Origin: Comamonas composti DSM 21721
Lineage (GTDB): Bacteria > Pseudomonadota > Gammaproteobacteria > Burkholderiales > Burkholderiaceae_C
NCBI RefSeq assembly: GCF_000429845.1
Contig: NZ_AUCQ01000017.1
Span: forward strand, 1-64,000
Length of the DNA: 64,000 nt
Direction: 5' to 3'
Position 1 is the stretch's first letter. Each line of letters starts with the position of its first letter. A program made the translations under genes and the position numbers. Positions 52,214 to 61,154 of the stretch are shown here, one piece after another. The notes under the pieces were generated by a model, which saw nothing but the letters and a program-made list of their open reading frames with translations, did not search any database and was not told where the DNA came from.

Positions 52214-53179
52214 TCAGTCCAGCTTGATGTGGTTGGTGGAGATCACACGGCTCCATTTGCTGCGTTCGCTGCTCACGAACTGCTGCATTTGTGCGGAGCT
52301 GCCGGGCATGGGCTCGACGCCCATGGTCGAGAGCCTGGCCTTGGTACGGGTGTCGGAGAGCGCGTATTGCAGCGCATCGCTGAATTTCTTGACCACCGCG
52401 TCCGGGCTGCCCGCCGGCACCACGATGCCTTGCCAGGCATAGCCTTCGAAGCCCTTGAGTCCCTGCTCCTGCAGCGTGGCCACCTGGGGCAGGGAGTCGA
52501 TGCGCGCAGGGCTGGCCACGCCTATGGCCTTGATCTTTTTTTCGGAGAGAAAGGGAATCGCCGTGGCGCTGTCCACCCACATGGCCGGGATCTGGCCGCC
52601 GATCACGTCCTGCACGGCCGGGGCCGCGCCGCGGTAGGGCACATGGGTCATGCCGGCGATGCCGGTCTGCTCGCGAAACAGCTCGCCCACGAGATGGTGG
52701 GGGCTGCCAAGACCGGCCGAGCCCCAGCTCACGCCGGCCTTTTGCTGCTTGGCCCAGGCGATGAATTCGCCGAGGTTGCTGGCGGGCACGTCGTTGTTCA
52801 CGGCCAGCAGCATGGGAAAGCGCACCAGCATGCCCACGCTCTTGAAGTCGCGCTCGGCGTTGTAGCTGAGCTTGCTGAACAGGAACGGGTTGGCGGCCAG
52901 GGTGGCGAAGTCGGCCGTGAACATCAGATGGCCGAAGTCGCGTGAGCGTGCGCTGTACTCGGCCGCGATGTTAGTGCCCGCGCCGGGCTTGTTGTTGATG
53001 ACGATGACCCGGCCCAGCCTGTGGCCCATGGCCTCGGCGATCACGCGGGCGACCACGTCCGAGCCGCCGCCGGCCGCATAGCCCACGACCCACTCCAGGG
53101 GCTTGTCCTGGGCCAGGGCGGGGGCCGAGCAAGCCAGGCCGGTCAGGGCCAGGGCGGCCAGAAATTGTTTGCGCTGCAT
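52214..53179 (-). CDS. Bug/TctC-family periplasmic substrate-binding protein
   Basis: The protein (321 aa) has a signal peptide (FLAALALTGLACSAPALAQ) and Bug-family segments LEWVVGYAAGGGSDVVARVIAEAM, VINNKPGAGTNIAAEY and MTHVPYRGAAPAVQDVIGGQ. I chose the ATG at 53177-53179 because GGAGA lies 6 nt upstream; a start at 53191 overlaps that site. It is the last gene of the FAD-monooxygenase cluster and probably captures its aromatic or organic-acid substrate. No TctAB genes are adjacent. Confidence 0.9.
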   Translation of the reverse strand: MQRKQFLAALALTGLACSAPALAQDKPLEWVVGYAAGGGSDVVARVIAEAMGHRLGRVIVINNKPGAGTNIAAEYSARSRDFGHLMFTADFATLAANPFLFSKLSYNAERDFKSVGMLVRFPMLLAVNNDVPASNLGEFIAWAKQQKAGVSWGSAGLGSPHHLVGELFREQTGIAGMTHVPYRGAAPAVQDVIGGQIPAMWVDSATAIPFLSEKKIKAIGVASPARIDSLPQVATLQEQGLKGFEGYAWQGIVVPAGSPDAVVKKFSDALQYALSDTRTKARLSTMGVEPMPGSSAQMQQFVSSERSKWSRVISTNHIKLD

Positions 53180-53285
53180 GTTTGTCTCCATGGGTTGTGA
53201 CGCTTGTCTCGTCCGGCCTGGGTCGAGCGTCCGGGTGGCGTGGTTGGGGTGAGTGAGTGGTCTGCAGAGCGCAGGAAGTCGGCGC

Positions 53286-53549
53286 TCAGGCCGTGGCATG
53301 CACGGGCGCTGCAGGAGTGAGGGCTGCCAGCCCGGTGCCGGCATCGGCAGCCGGCTGCGCCGCGCTGGCGCGTGCCAGTTGCAGTGCGTGGCACAGAATG
53401 TCCTGCCGGCCGATGTGGTTGGCCAGCAGCAGCACCAGGCGCGCATTCAGCGCATGGCTTTGTTCGCAGTCAAGCCCCTGGTGGGTGGCGATCAGGGCTT
53501 CGTAGAAGTCGTCGCAGGCTTGCAGGTTGGGGGAGGTGATCAGCTGCAT
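53286..53549 (-). CDS. DUF2783 small protein
   Basis: The 87-aa protein has the DUF2783 pattern: DDFYEALIATHQGLDCEQSH then ALNARLVLLLANHIGRQDIL. Genes of this family sit beside class A FAD monooxygenases in many catabolic clusters, as here (19 bp downstream of the monooxygenase). It may be an accessory or regulatory subunit; the biochemical role is unknown. Confidence 0.85.
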   Translation of the reverse strand: MQLITSPNLQACDDFYEALIATHQGLDCEQSHALNARLVLLLANHIGRQDILCHALQLARASAAQPAADAGTGLAALTPAAPVHATA

Positions 53550-53568
53550 GGTGACATCTCATCCTTTG

Positions 53569-55251
53569 TCAAAGTGATCCATTGCGCATGCCACTGGCGC
53601 GCTCCAGCGCGGCCAGTACCCGGGGCTGGTCGGGCTGGCGCCAGCGTGCGCAGACATGCTGGTCGGGACGCAGCAGATAGCTGGTGCCGGGGCGGGCGTC
53701 GAGCCGGCTGGCGGCCAGGCCCTGGGCGTCGATGAGATCGGCCACGGGTGCATGGGCCTCGCCGGGGGCGGCGATGGACAGGTTCTTCAGCGGCAGCGCG
53801 CGCGCCCAGGCTGGCGTGGGGCCGAAGTGCAGCAGGCTGAAGTCCGGCCCCAGCGCGCGCAGCAGCCAGACGGCATGGCCCTGGCCGTCCTGCATGGGTG
53901 CATCGCTGAGCACGGCGCCCGGCACCTGACGGCCCTGGAAAGGTTCGCCGTCGGGCGTGTTGAGCGCGGAGCCGTGCAGCGTGGCGGGCACGGACAGGCG
54001 GCCGCTGTTGACGATCTGGCGCGCAAAGCCATGCTCGCGCGCCAGGCCCAGCACGGCGTTGCGAAACAGCAGGCTGATCTCGCTCTTGGGCGTGATGAAG
54101 TCGGTGGCGCGCGTGGAGTTCTTGATGTTCTCGTCGGCCGCGTATTCGCGCTCCGCGCCATAGGTCTGCACGAGGCCGGCGCCGGCCTGGCCGCGCAGCA
54201 CGCGGTCCAGCTTCCAGGCCAGGTTTTCCGTATCCTGCACGCCGCTGTTGGCGCCGCGTGCGCCGAACGGCGAGACGCCGTGCGCGCTGTCGCCCGCAAA
54301 CACCACGCGGCCGTGTACGAAGCGCTCCATGCGCAGGCAGGCAAAGGTGTAGACGCTGGCCCATTCCAGCGAGAAATCCACCTCGCGGCCCAGCAGGGCG
54401 CGTATGCGCGGGAGGATGTTCTCTGGCCTTTTCTCGGTCTCGGGGTCGGCGTCCCAGCCCAGCTGGAAGTCGATGCGCCAGACATCATCGGCCTGGCGGT
54501 GCAGCAGCACGCTCTGGCCCGGGTGAAAGGGCGGGTCGAACCAGAACCAGCGCTCGCTGGGAAAGCCGGCCCGCATCTTCACGTCGGCGATCAGAAAGCG
54601 GTCGCGAAAGATGCGGCCATGGCTTTCCTGGCCCAGCATGGAGCGCAGGCCCGAGCGCGAGCCGTCGCAGGCCAGCACCCACTGGGCGTCGATGCGGTAG
54701 CGGCCCTCGGGCGTCTCCACCGTGAGCTGGGCGCCGTCTTCATGCGGCGCCAGCCCCACGACCTTGTTGTGCCAGCGCAGCTCGATCAGCGGCAACTGCA
54801 GCGCGCGCTCGACCAGGCAGGCCTCGGCGTAGTACTGCTGCAGGTTGATGAAGGCCGGGCGCTCGTGGCCGGGCTCGGGCAGCAGGTCGAACTGGTAGAG
54901 GGCCTGGTCCTTGAAGAAGACCTTGCCCAGGTTCCAGGACACGCCCTTGTCCACCATGGCCTGGCCCACGCCCAGGCGGTCCCAGATCTCCAGCGTGCGC
55001 TTGGAAAAGCAGATGGCGCGCGAACCCATGGAGAGCTTGCCGTCGTTGTCCAGCAGCAGCACGCGCTGGCCGCGCTGGGCCAGGTCTATGGCCAGCGTCA
55101 GCCCCACGGGCCCGGCTCCCACGATGACCACGGCATGGCTTGCGGGTGCGGCCAGATCCTGGTCCGCATGGCGGCGGTAGGGAATCTCCAGCGCCTGTAT
55201 CTCGGCACCGCTGCCACGCAGCGCCTGCAGGGGAATCGCGGGGGTGGACAT
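53569..55251 (-). CDS. FAD-dependent aromatic hydroxylase (class A flavoprotein monooxygenase)
   Basis: The protein (560 aa) has the FAD-binding VVIVGAGPVGLTLA (about residues 41-54), a DG motif (ACDGSRSGLRSMLG) and the GD motif GDSAHGVSPFGARGANSGVQD, with a C-terminal thioredoxin-like part. This is the MhpA/PobA-like class that hydroxylates aromatic rings with NAD(P)H and O2. The first 35 residues precede the flavin fold and are unusual. Cluster neighbours (DUF2783, Bug receptor, MBL-fold protein, IclR) point to an aromatic catabolic pathway; the substrate is unknown. Confidence 0.9.
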   Translation of the reverse strand: MSTPAIPLQALRGSGAEIQALEIPYRRHADQDLAAPASHAVVIVGAGPVGLTLAIDLAQRGQRVLLLDNDGKLSMGSRAICFSKRTLEIWDRLGVGQAMVDKGVSWNLGKVFFKDQALYQFDLLPEPGHERPAFINLQQYYAEACLVERALQLPLIELRWHNKVVGLAPHEDGAQLTVETPEGRYRIDAQWVLACDGSRSGLRSMLGQESHGRIFRDRFLIADVKMRAGFPSERWFWFDPPFHPGQSVLLHRQADDVWRIDFQLGWDADPETEKRPENILPRIRALLGREVDFSLEWASVYTFACLRMERFVHGRVVFAGDSAHGVSPFGARGANSGVQDTENLAWKLDRVLRGQAGAGLVQTYGAEREYAADENIKNSTRATDFITPKSEISLLFRNAVLGLAREHGFARQIVNSGRLSVPATLHGSALNTPDGEPFQGRQVPGAVLSDAPMQDGQGHAVWLLRALGPDFSLLHFGPTPAWARALPLKNLSIAAPGEAHAPVADLIDAQGLAASRLDARPGTSYLLRPDQHVCARWRQPDQPRVLAALERASGMRNGSL

Positions 55252-55272
55252 GGCTGGTGAACCTCTTTTTTA

Positions 55273-55350
55273 ATAGCTGCTACCGCTTGATGAATAAAGA
55301 TTTCAAGTGCTTTTCATGCTGAAACCAAGGAGCAGCAGGCGCAAGCAGCT
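55273..55350. repeat. Intergenic palindromic repeat, copy B
   Basis: Read on the minus strand, AGCTGCTTGCGCC ... TTTCAGCATGAAAAGCACTTGAAA ... AGCAGCTATT aligns along its length with copy A at 34065-34144 (TTTCAGATATGAAAGTGCC in the centre). It lies in the 244-bp gap between the monooxygenase and MBL-fold genes. Confidence 0.55.
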
Positions 55351-55495
55351 CCTTTATTTTTCAAATCACCTTGACGGCTTGCCACTCCAGAAAAAGCCGG
55401 ACCACCTTTTGCGCCAGCGCTTCCCCAAAGGGACGAGAGAGCAGGGCAGGGAGCGCAGCGCCTAAAACCGGCAAGACCCGGACGCTTGTATCTGC

Positions 55496-56452
55496 TCAGC
55501 CCTCCAGTGCCATCCACATCTCCCGGTCCCGTTCGGCCGTCCAGATGCGCGGGTCGGCATGGCCGCTGGCCTCGTCGTAGGCGCGGGTCACATCGAACGG
55601 CATGCAGTGGTTGAAGATCACCCAGTGGCCGTACTTGGGCTGGAGCCTGGCAAAGGCCGCTTCGTAGACCTTGCGCAGGTCCTGCCTGGCATCGGCCCCG
55701 GCCTTGACCTCGGCCCAGAGATCGCTGATGAAGGCGCGCGTGCCTGCAAGACCGGCCTGCACAGCGGCCGGTGTCTGCAGGGCCGCGCCGCGCCCGGGAA
55801 CCAGCTTTTCGGGCTGGAGGGCGGCAATCGCATCCAGGGTGCGGGGCCAGTCCTGGAAGTAGGCGTCGCCCGCATAGGGCGTGGCGTCGAACTCCACGAG
55901 ATCGCCGCTGAACAAGACCTTTTCCCCGGGCAGCCAGACCACGGTATCGCCCTTGGTGTGGCCGCGACCCAGTTGCAGGAGCTGCACCTCCAGCTTGCCC
56001 AGCCACAGCGTCATCTTGCCCGTGAAGGTCAGGGTCGGCCAGGTCATGCCCTCGGGCACGCTCTCCACGTTCTGGAAGAGGCGCGGAAAGCGGCCTATCT
56101 CGCTGGCCTTGTCCTGCTCGCCGCGCTCCACGATGAGCTCGTAGGTGTCCTGGCTCGCAATGATGTGCTCGGCGCCATAGGCTGACGCGCCGAGCACGCG
56201 CACCGCGTGGTAGTGGGACAGGGTCACGTACTTGATGGGCTTGTCCGTGACCTCGCGTATGCGGCGTATCACGTCCTCGGCCATGACGGGCGTGGCCTGG
56301 GTGTCTATGACCATGACCGCGTCATCGCCGATGACGATGCCGGTGTTGGGGTCGCCCTCGGCGGTATAGGCCCAGGCATGGGGCGAGAGCTGCTCGAAGC
56401 TGACTTTCTTGACCTCAAGATCGGCCGCAGAGGCGAAGGTCTTGGTGCTCAT
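55496..56452 (-). CDS. Metallo-beta-lactamase-fold hydrolase with altered metal motif
   Basis: The protein (318 aa) has an MBL fold: DAVMVIDTQATP, then LSHYHAVRVLGAS (residues 78-90), GRGHTKGDTVVWLP (H165) and LFSGDLVEF (D184). The usual HxHxDH is H80-Y-H82-A-V84-R85, so the Asp and His that bind the second zinc are missing, and a one-metal or altered site is likely. It is the first gene of the cluster, directly downstream of the inverted repeat bound presumably by IclR. Its reaction is unknown; ring-opening or ester hydrolysis are possibilities. Confidence 0.85.
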   Translation of the reverse strand: MSTKTFASAADLEVKKVSFEQLSPHAWAYTAEGDPNTGIVIGDDAVMVIDTQATPVMAEDVIRRIREVTDKPIKYVTLSHYHAVRVLGASAYGAEHIIASQDTYELIVERGEQDKASEIGRFPRLFQNVESVPEGMTWPTLTFTGKMTLWLGKLEVQLLQLGRGHTKGDTVVWLPGEKVLFSGDLVEFDATPYAGDAYFQDWPRTLDAIAALQPEKLVPGRGAALQTPAAVQAGLAGTRAFISDLWAEVKAGADARQDLRKVYEAAFARLQPKYGHWVIFNHCMPFDVTRAYDEASGHADPRIWTAERDREMWMALEG

Positions 56453-56490
56453 CGGGGTGAGTCCTTTGATTTAAACGAATGAATTCGCTT

Positions 56491-56527
56491 TTGTTGAATT
56501 TCTGAATGCTAGATAGAAATTCAACAA
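56491..56527. promoter_or_regulatory. IclR operator candidate: perfect 13-bp inverted repeat
   Basis: TTGTTGAATTTCT (56491-56503) and AGAAATTCAACAA (56515-56527) are perfect reverse complements with an 11-bp spacer. The site lies in the AT-rich gap between the divergent MBL-fold gene and iclR gene. An additional partial palindrome (CGAATGAATTCG) is at about 56476-56487. Confidence 0.75.
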
Positions 56528-56599
56528 TAAACAATCAATTTGACATAGTGAAAAACCCGGAGTGAGCAAGGGTGCAAGGCCTGGGCTCACAATGCGCCC

Positions 56600-57427
56600 A
56601 TGCCCGAGACATCCGCTTCCGCTTCTGCCGCCGGTCTGGCTGCCGGCCCACTCCTGGTTTGTGAAGACGAGCCCGTGCGTGCGCCGCGCGGCATCCAGAG
56701 CGTGGAGGTCGGCGGCCAGCTGCTCAAGGTGCTGGCGCGCACGGGTCGGCGCATGGCCTTGAAGGACCTGGCGCGCGAGGCCGCCATGAGCCCGGCCAAG
56801 GCCCATCCCTATCTGGTGAGCTTTTGCAAGCTGGGCCTCATGGAGCAGGACCGGGCCAGCGGCCATTACGGCCTGGGGCCGCTGGCGATACAGCTGGGCC
56901 TGATCAGCCTGCAGCAGGCCGATCCCGTGCGCCTGGCGGTGGCCGACCTGCCGGACCTGGCCCAGGAGCTGGGCTATACGGTCTCGGCCGCGATCTGGAG
57001 CCCGCAGGGGCCGGTCATCATTCGGGTCGAGGAAGGCCCGACCCATGTCTATGTGGCCATGCGCCATGGCACGCCGGCCTCGCTGCGGCATACGGCCACG
57101 GGCAAGATCTTCGCGGCCTTCGGGCCCGCCGCGCGCATCGCGCCGCTGCTGCAGGCCGAGGGCTACAGCCTGGAGGAGAGCGCCTTCGCGCATGAGCTGC
57201 AGGTCATACGCGCGCAGCATCTGAGCCATGTGGAAAACCAGCTTCTGTCCGGCATCAGCGCGCTGGCGGCTCCGGTTTTCGACGGCTTCGGCCATCTGGT
57301 GCTCGCGCTGGCTGCCATAGGCCCTTCGGTCACGCTCGACGTGAGCCCGCAAGGGCAGACCGCGCAAAAACTGCAGGCCCAGGCGCGGGCTTTGTCGCTG
57401 CGTCTTGGGTATGGCGTTCCTTGCTGA
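56600..57427 (+). CDS. IclR-family transcriptional regulator
   Basis: The protein (275 aa) has an N-terminal winged helix (RGIQSVEVGGQLLKVLARTGRRMALKDLAREAAMSPAKAHPYLVSF) and a C-terminal IclR ligand domain (AIWSPQGPVIIRVEEG, HTATGKIFAAF, SGISALAAPVFD). It has a 30-residue Ala-rich N-terminal extension. It is divergent from the monooxygenase cluster and likely controls it through the inverted repeat at 56491-56527. Confidence 0.92.
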   Translation: MPETSASASAAGLAAGPLLVCEDEPVRAPRGIQSVEVGGQLLKVLARTGRRMALKDLAREAAMSPAKAHPYLVSFCKLGLMEQDRASGHYGLGPLAIQLGLISLQQADPVRLAVADLPDLAQELGYTVSAAIWSPQGPVIIRVEEGPTHVYVAMRHGTPASLRHTATGKIFAAFGPAARIAPLLQAEGYSLEESAFAHELQVIRAQHLSHVENQLLSGISALAAPVFDGFGHLVLALAAIGPSVTLDVSPQGQTAQKLQAQARALSLRLGYGVPC

Positions 57428-57591
57428 CGGTCTTTCCGCCCGATGCTGCAAGGCCCATCGGCCTTTGGGGCTGACACAGAACTGTTACGTAACCGTCGTC
57501 CATATTTCATTTTTGCTTTGCAAAATGCCTGGGTGCAGGCAAGTGGCAAAGGCTGCGGGCTGTGCTCACCACAAAGAGGGAGAACAGGTCT

Positions 57592-58425
57592 ATGGACGCG
57601 CATACACTTCTTGGCAGCCAAATACCCGAGCCCGCTAAATCCTCTTACGCTCCACTGATTTCTCCTGCCGGGGCCGGGGCTTCGCCCTCCAGGCTGGAAG
57701 TCCGCTGGGCGCGGCATCTGGATGAAGTGCGCCAGGTGCAGCGCCTGCGGCATGCGGTTTTTGCGGGGGAGATGGGCGCCAGGCTGCAGACCTCGCTGCC
57801 CGGGCATGACATCGATGCATTCGACGACTTCTGCGAGCACCTCATGGTCTGCGATGCACAGCGGGGCGTGGTCATAGGCACCTACCGGCTGCTGACACCT
57901 GCCCAGGCGCAGCGCGCCGGCGGCCTCTACAGCGATCAGGAGTTCGATCTCGCCGCACTGCAGGCCTGGCGTCCGCGCATGGTGGAGCTGGGGCGCAGCT
58001 GCGTTCATGCCTCGCACCGCCAGGGCGGCGTGATCCTGGCCCTGTGGGGCGCACTGGCCGAGTTCATGCAGCGCAACCGCCTCGATGCCATGGTGGGCTG
58101 TGCCAGCATCCCCATGCAGTACCCGGGCCTGGCCCATGGCGAAGGCCCGGCACGCGTGTGGCAGCAACTGCGTCAGACCCATCTGGCCGCCCCGGAGCTC
58201 CTGGTCACGCCACGCGTGGCACTGCCCGAGCAACTGGCCCATGTGAGCGCCGGCGAGGCCTCTGTGGAGCCGCCGGCCCTGATCCAGGGCTATCTGCGCA
58301 CGGGCGCCAAAGTGCTGGGGGCGCCGGCCTGGGACAGCGATTTCAACACCGCCGATCTCCCCATCATGATGCGCATGCAGGACCTGCCTGCACGTTATCA
58401 GCGGCTGTTTTCGCGCCGCCCGTAA
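57592..58425 (+). CDS. olsB: OlsB-like ornithine lipid N-acyltransferase (GNAT fold)
   Basis: The protein (277 aa) belongs to the haemolysin/OlsB group: RWARHLDEVRQVQRLRHAVFAGEMGARL at the start, DAFDDFCEHLMVCDA, IGTYRLLTP and ELGRSCVHASHR. OlsB attaches a 3-hydroxyacyl chain to the alpha-amino group of ornithine, the first step to phosphate-free ornithine lipids. The partner O-acyltransferase olsA is not adjacent. The ATG at 57592 has AGGGAGA upstream. Confidence 0.82.
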   Translation: MDAHTLLGSQIPEPAKSSYAPLISPAGAGASPSRLEVRWARHLDEVRQVQRLRHAVFAGEMGARLQTSLPGHDIDAFDDFCEHLMVCDAQRGVVIGTYRLLTPAQAQRAGGLYSDQEFDLAALQAWRPRMVELGRSCVHASHRQGGVILALWGALAEFMQRNRLDAMVGCASIPMQYPGLAHGEGPARVWQQLRQTHLAAPELLVTPRVALPEQLAHVSAGEASVEPPALIQGYLRTGAKVLGAPAWDSDFNTADLPIMMRMQDLPARYQRLFSRRP

Positions 58426-58504
58426 GCGGCTGGCCGCGACAGGTCGCAAGCCCCGGGGCTTGGGCACAATCCCTTCCTTTTGCGAACAACAAAAAGGGGG
58501 AGCC

Positions 58505-59728
58505 ATGGGATGGACTCTGTCGGTTCCTGCATTGCAGAGCTTTACGCTGGCCATCGTGCTGTTTTTCATCGGCCGGCATATGGCGCAGCATTTTGCGGTG
58601 CTGCGCCGCTACAGCATTCCCGAGCCGGTGCTGGGCGGCGTCTTTTGCGCGGGCCTGGTGGGCCTGATCTACGGCCTGGCCGATGTGCGCATCGAGTTCG
58701 ACCTCGAGATGCGCAATGTCTTGCTGCTGTATTTCTTCAGCGCCATAGGGTTGAATTCCGATATCCGCAGCCTGCGCGCAGGCGGCAAGCCCCTGCTGGT
58801 GTTGCTGGTGCTCGCGGCCCTGTTCATCGTGCTGCAGAACTTGCTGGGCATGAGCGTGGCCCGACTCTTCGGCCTGGATGCGAGGGCCGGTCTGATGACG
58901 GGCTCCATCTCCCTGACCGGTGGTGTCGGCACCACGCTGGCCTGGGGCCCGCACTTCGTGAACAAGCTGGGCATCGCCCAGGCCGTGGAGCTGGGCATGG
59001 CCAGCAACATGGTGGGCCTGGTCGCGGCCTGCGTGATCGGCGGGCCCATGGCCAGCTTTCTGATGCGCCGCCACGATGTGCGCGGCAGCGCGGCGCTCCC
59101 CCTGGATGTGGGCGTGGCGGCCGTGCAGACGACGGTCTCTCTGGACTATTTCGGCGTGCTCAGGGCCTGGCTGTGGCTGAACCTGGCCTTGATGCTGGGC
59201 AGCGGCCTGAACTCCTGGCTGCTGGGCACGGGCCTGCAACTGCCCGAATTCGTGGGCTGTCTTCTGGCCGGCATCGTGCTGCGCAATACGGTGGGGCAAT
59301 GGATGGTGAGCCGCAAGGAGGGCAGTCTGGCCGGCGAGCACTGGAGCAGCATGCGCGGCGGGCTGGCGCTGATCTCCGACCTGTGTCTGAGCATGTTTCT
59401 GACCATGGCCCTCATGGGCCTGCAGCTATGGGTGCTGCAAGGCGTCATGGGCTTTGTGCTGGCGGTTCTGGCGCTGCAGATTCTGCTGGCTGCAGGCTAT
59501 ACGTTGTTCGTGGTGTTCCCGCTCACCGGGCGGGACTATGAAGCTGCGGTGATTTCGGCGGGCTTTGGCGGTATCGCCCTGGGCTCGACGGCCACGGCCG
59601 TGGCCAACATGACGGCGGTCACGCGCCAGCATGGCGCCGCACACAAGGCCTTCATCGTCGTGCCCCTGGTCTGCGGCTTTTTTGTGGACCTGGCCAATGC
59701 CGTGGTGATCCAGTTTTTTGCGAGTTGA
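58505..59728 (+). CDS. gltS: GltS-type sodium/glutamate symporter
   Basis: The protein (407 aa) has about 10-12 helices with GltS marks: YSIPEPVLGGVFCAGLV, FFSAIGLNSD, GSISLTGGVGTTLAWGP, and in the second half GFGGIALGSTATAVANMTAV. The two inverted halves and glycine-rich re-entrant loops fit GltS. It imports glutamate with Na+. GGGGGAG precedes the ATG. Confidence 0.92.
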   Translation: MGWTLSVPALQSFTLAIVLFFIGRHMAQHFAVLRRYSIPEPVLGGVFCAGLVGLIYGLADVRIEFDLEMRNVLLLYFFSAIGLNSDIRSLRAGGKPLLVLLVLAALFIVLQNLLGMSVARLFGLDARAGLMTGSISLTGGVGTTLAWGPHFVNKLGIAQAVELGMASNMVGLVAACVIGGPMASFLMRRHDVRGSAALPLDVGVAAVQTTVSLDYFGVLRAWLWLNLALMLGSGLNSWLLGTGLQLPEFVGCLLAGIVLRNTVGQWMVSRKEGSLAGEHWSSMRGGLALISDLCLSMFLTMALMGLQLWVLQGVMGFVLAVLALQILLAAGYTLFVVFPLTGRDYEAAVISAGFGGIALGSTATAVANMTAVTRQHGAAHKAFIVVPLVCGFFVDLANAVVIQFFAS

Positions 59729-59879
59729 GCGCGGTCTGCATTTCCATCGCCATGGAGATGGCTCATGGAACTGTCACAAAAGTCCGGCATGATGGCTGGC
59801 GTGGGCTGATGCAGACTCCGGACGGACACAGGCAACCTGTGCCGCATTGTTCCGGGCCTTGGTCCACGCCAATACCAGG

Positions 59880-59900
59880 CCGCAGCCCTTTGGGCTGCGG
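59880..59900. terminator. Hairpin between converging gltS and CoA-binding genes
   Basis: CCGCAGCCC-TTT-GGGCTGCGG is a perfect 9-bp stem five bases after the stop of the minus-strand gene. It could terminate both genes, though no long T-run follows on either side. Confidence 0.55.
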
Positions 59901-59905
59901 ACCGA

Positions 59906-60355
59906 TCAGCTGCAGAGCAGGCGCTGGTGCTCGATCTTGACGCAGCGATCCTCTACCGCAACCAGGCCTGCGGCTCTGGCCTTTTGCACGGCTGCCTCGT
60001 TGAAGATCTCCTGCTGCAGCCAGAGGCAATGTGCGCCTATGGCGATGGCCTCGTCGGCAATCGGCGGGATGTCCTGGCTTTTGCGAAAGCAGTCCACCAT
60101 GTCGATCTTTGTTCCCTGGGCTGCCAGAGCCGCAGCAGCTTCGGTCACGCTGGCATAGGCCGGCTCTCCCAGAATCTGTCCGCCTTCGCGTGCAACCACG
60201 GGGTTCACGGGAATGATGCGGTAGCCATGCTGCTGCATGTAGCTTGAAGCCTTGTGGCTGGGGCGCTCGGCCTGGGGGGACAGGCCTACCACGGCCAGGG
60301 TGCGACATTGCGTGAGCAGGCCGCGCAGTTCGTCATCGGTTGTCGTGTCGTTCAT
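59906..60355 (-). CDS. CoA-binding domain protein (YccU-like)
   Basis: The protein (149 aa) is a single CoA-binding Rossmann domain: TLAVVGLSPQAERPSHKASSYMQQHGYRIIPVNP, IDMVDCFRKSQDIPPIADEAIAIGAHCLWLQ and GLVAVEDRCVKIEHQRLL. This is the YccU/DUF1727-like CoA-binding family, whose role is not defined. Start ATG at 60353-60355. Confidence 0.88.
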   Translation of the reverse strand: MNDTTTDDELRGLLTQCRTLAVVGLSPQAERPSHKASSYMQQHGYRIIPVNPVVAREGGQILGEPAYASVTEAAAALAAQGTKIDMVDCFRKSQDIPPIADEAIAIGAHCLWLQQEIFNEAAVQKARAAGLVAVEDRCVKIEHQRLLCS

Positions 60356-60423
60356 CGCGCCAGTGTAAGCAGGAGAGACCAGCCCATGCACCTTGTGGAG
60401 CGGGGCATGGGCATGCGCCGTGC

Positions 60424-60960
60424 TTATTCGCGCGCCACATGCTCGGGAGCCAGCTCTTCGGTCAGCAGGCCGAGAACCGACAGCACCAGCATGAAGACCA
60501 GAAAGAGATAGGCTGCAGTCGCCATGCCCAGGCTCAGGCTGAAGCCCCAGCGCAGCAGCGAGCAGGCCGTATCCGCGCCAGAGTACAGGGCCAGGCATTG
60601 GCCGGGGTCCGGCATGTGTACATACCAGGTCACGGCCAGCCACATCGCGGCTGCAACCACAAGACCATTGCGCCAGCCATGCGGGTGAGGATGGTAGAGC
60701 GCGTAAAGCAGAGCCAGCGGAACGGCCAGTCCCCAGGCAAACATCAAAAGCCAGCTTGCCACGGGCATGCCCCTTAAGGCGGATTGCAGCCATTGCATCT
60801 TGGGCAGGCTGTTGATCAGACCCAGCACATCCCAGATCAGGGGCAGAACAATGCCTGCAGCGGCCAGGCTACCCAGCGTGAGAATCAGCAGAAGACCTCG
60901 GGCGCGCGTGCGGTGGTGTTCCGTGGAAGCTTTATGTGACCGAGCAATGAGTGCATGCAT
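60424..60960 (-). CDS. Hypothetical membrane protein
   Basis: The protein (178 aa) has four predicted membrane helices (LLLILTLGSLAAAGIVLPLIW, VASWLLMFAWGLAVPLALLY, NGLVVAAAMWLAVTWYV, MATAAYLFLVFMLVLSVLGLL). I recognise no family. A perfect AGGAGG 6 nt upstream of the ATG at 60958-60960 sets the start. Confidence 0.7.
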   Translation of the reverse strand: MHALIARSHKASTEHHRTRARGLLLILTLGSLAAAGIVLPLIWDVLGLINSLPKMQWLQSALRGMPVASWLLMFAWGLAVPLALLYALYHPHPHGWRNGLVVAAAMWLAVTWYVHMPDPGQCLALYSGADTACSLLRWGFSLSLGMATAAYLFLVFMLVLSVLGLLTEELAPEHVARE

Positions 60961-61154
60961 GGCCGACCTCCTGTGCATGTCAGTCAGGGCGGGCAGTTGC
61001 CGCTGGAAAAGGCGGATCCGGAACAAAGCGGCAGCTGCAGCGCCGTGCAGTAACAAGGTTTCCGGATATGCCCAGTCTAGGCCTGGCGGCATGACTTTGT
61101 ACGTAGGTCTAAACCTCGCCCGACGCGCCAGAGTCTCGGGGTTTGTCCGAGGCC

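Noticed and set aside
55314-56006. Alternative minus-strand frame overlapping the MBL-fold gene
   Set aside because: It is a different frame of the MBL-fold gene and lacks any recognisable domain; the MBL-fold reading frame contains the family motifs.
57484-58425. Possible acyl-homoserine-lactone synthase with a lux-box-like GTTACGTAAC upstream
   Set aside because: The acyltransferase motifs fit OlsB, not LuxI. No LuxR gene is adjacent, and the 10-bp palindrome is too short for a lux box.
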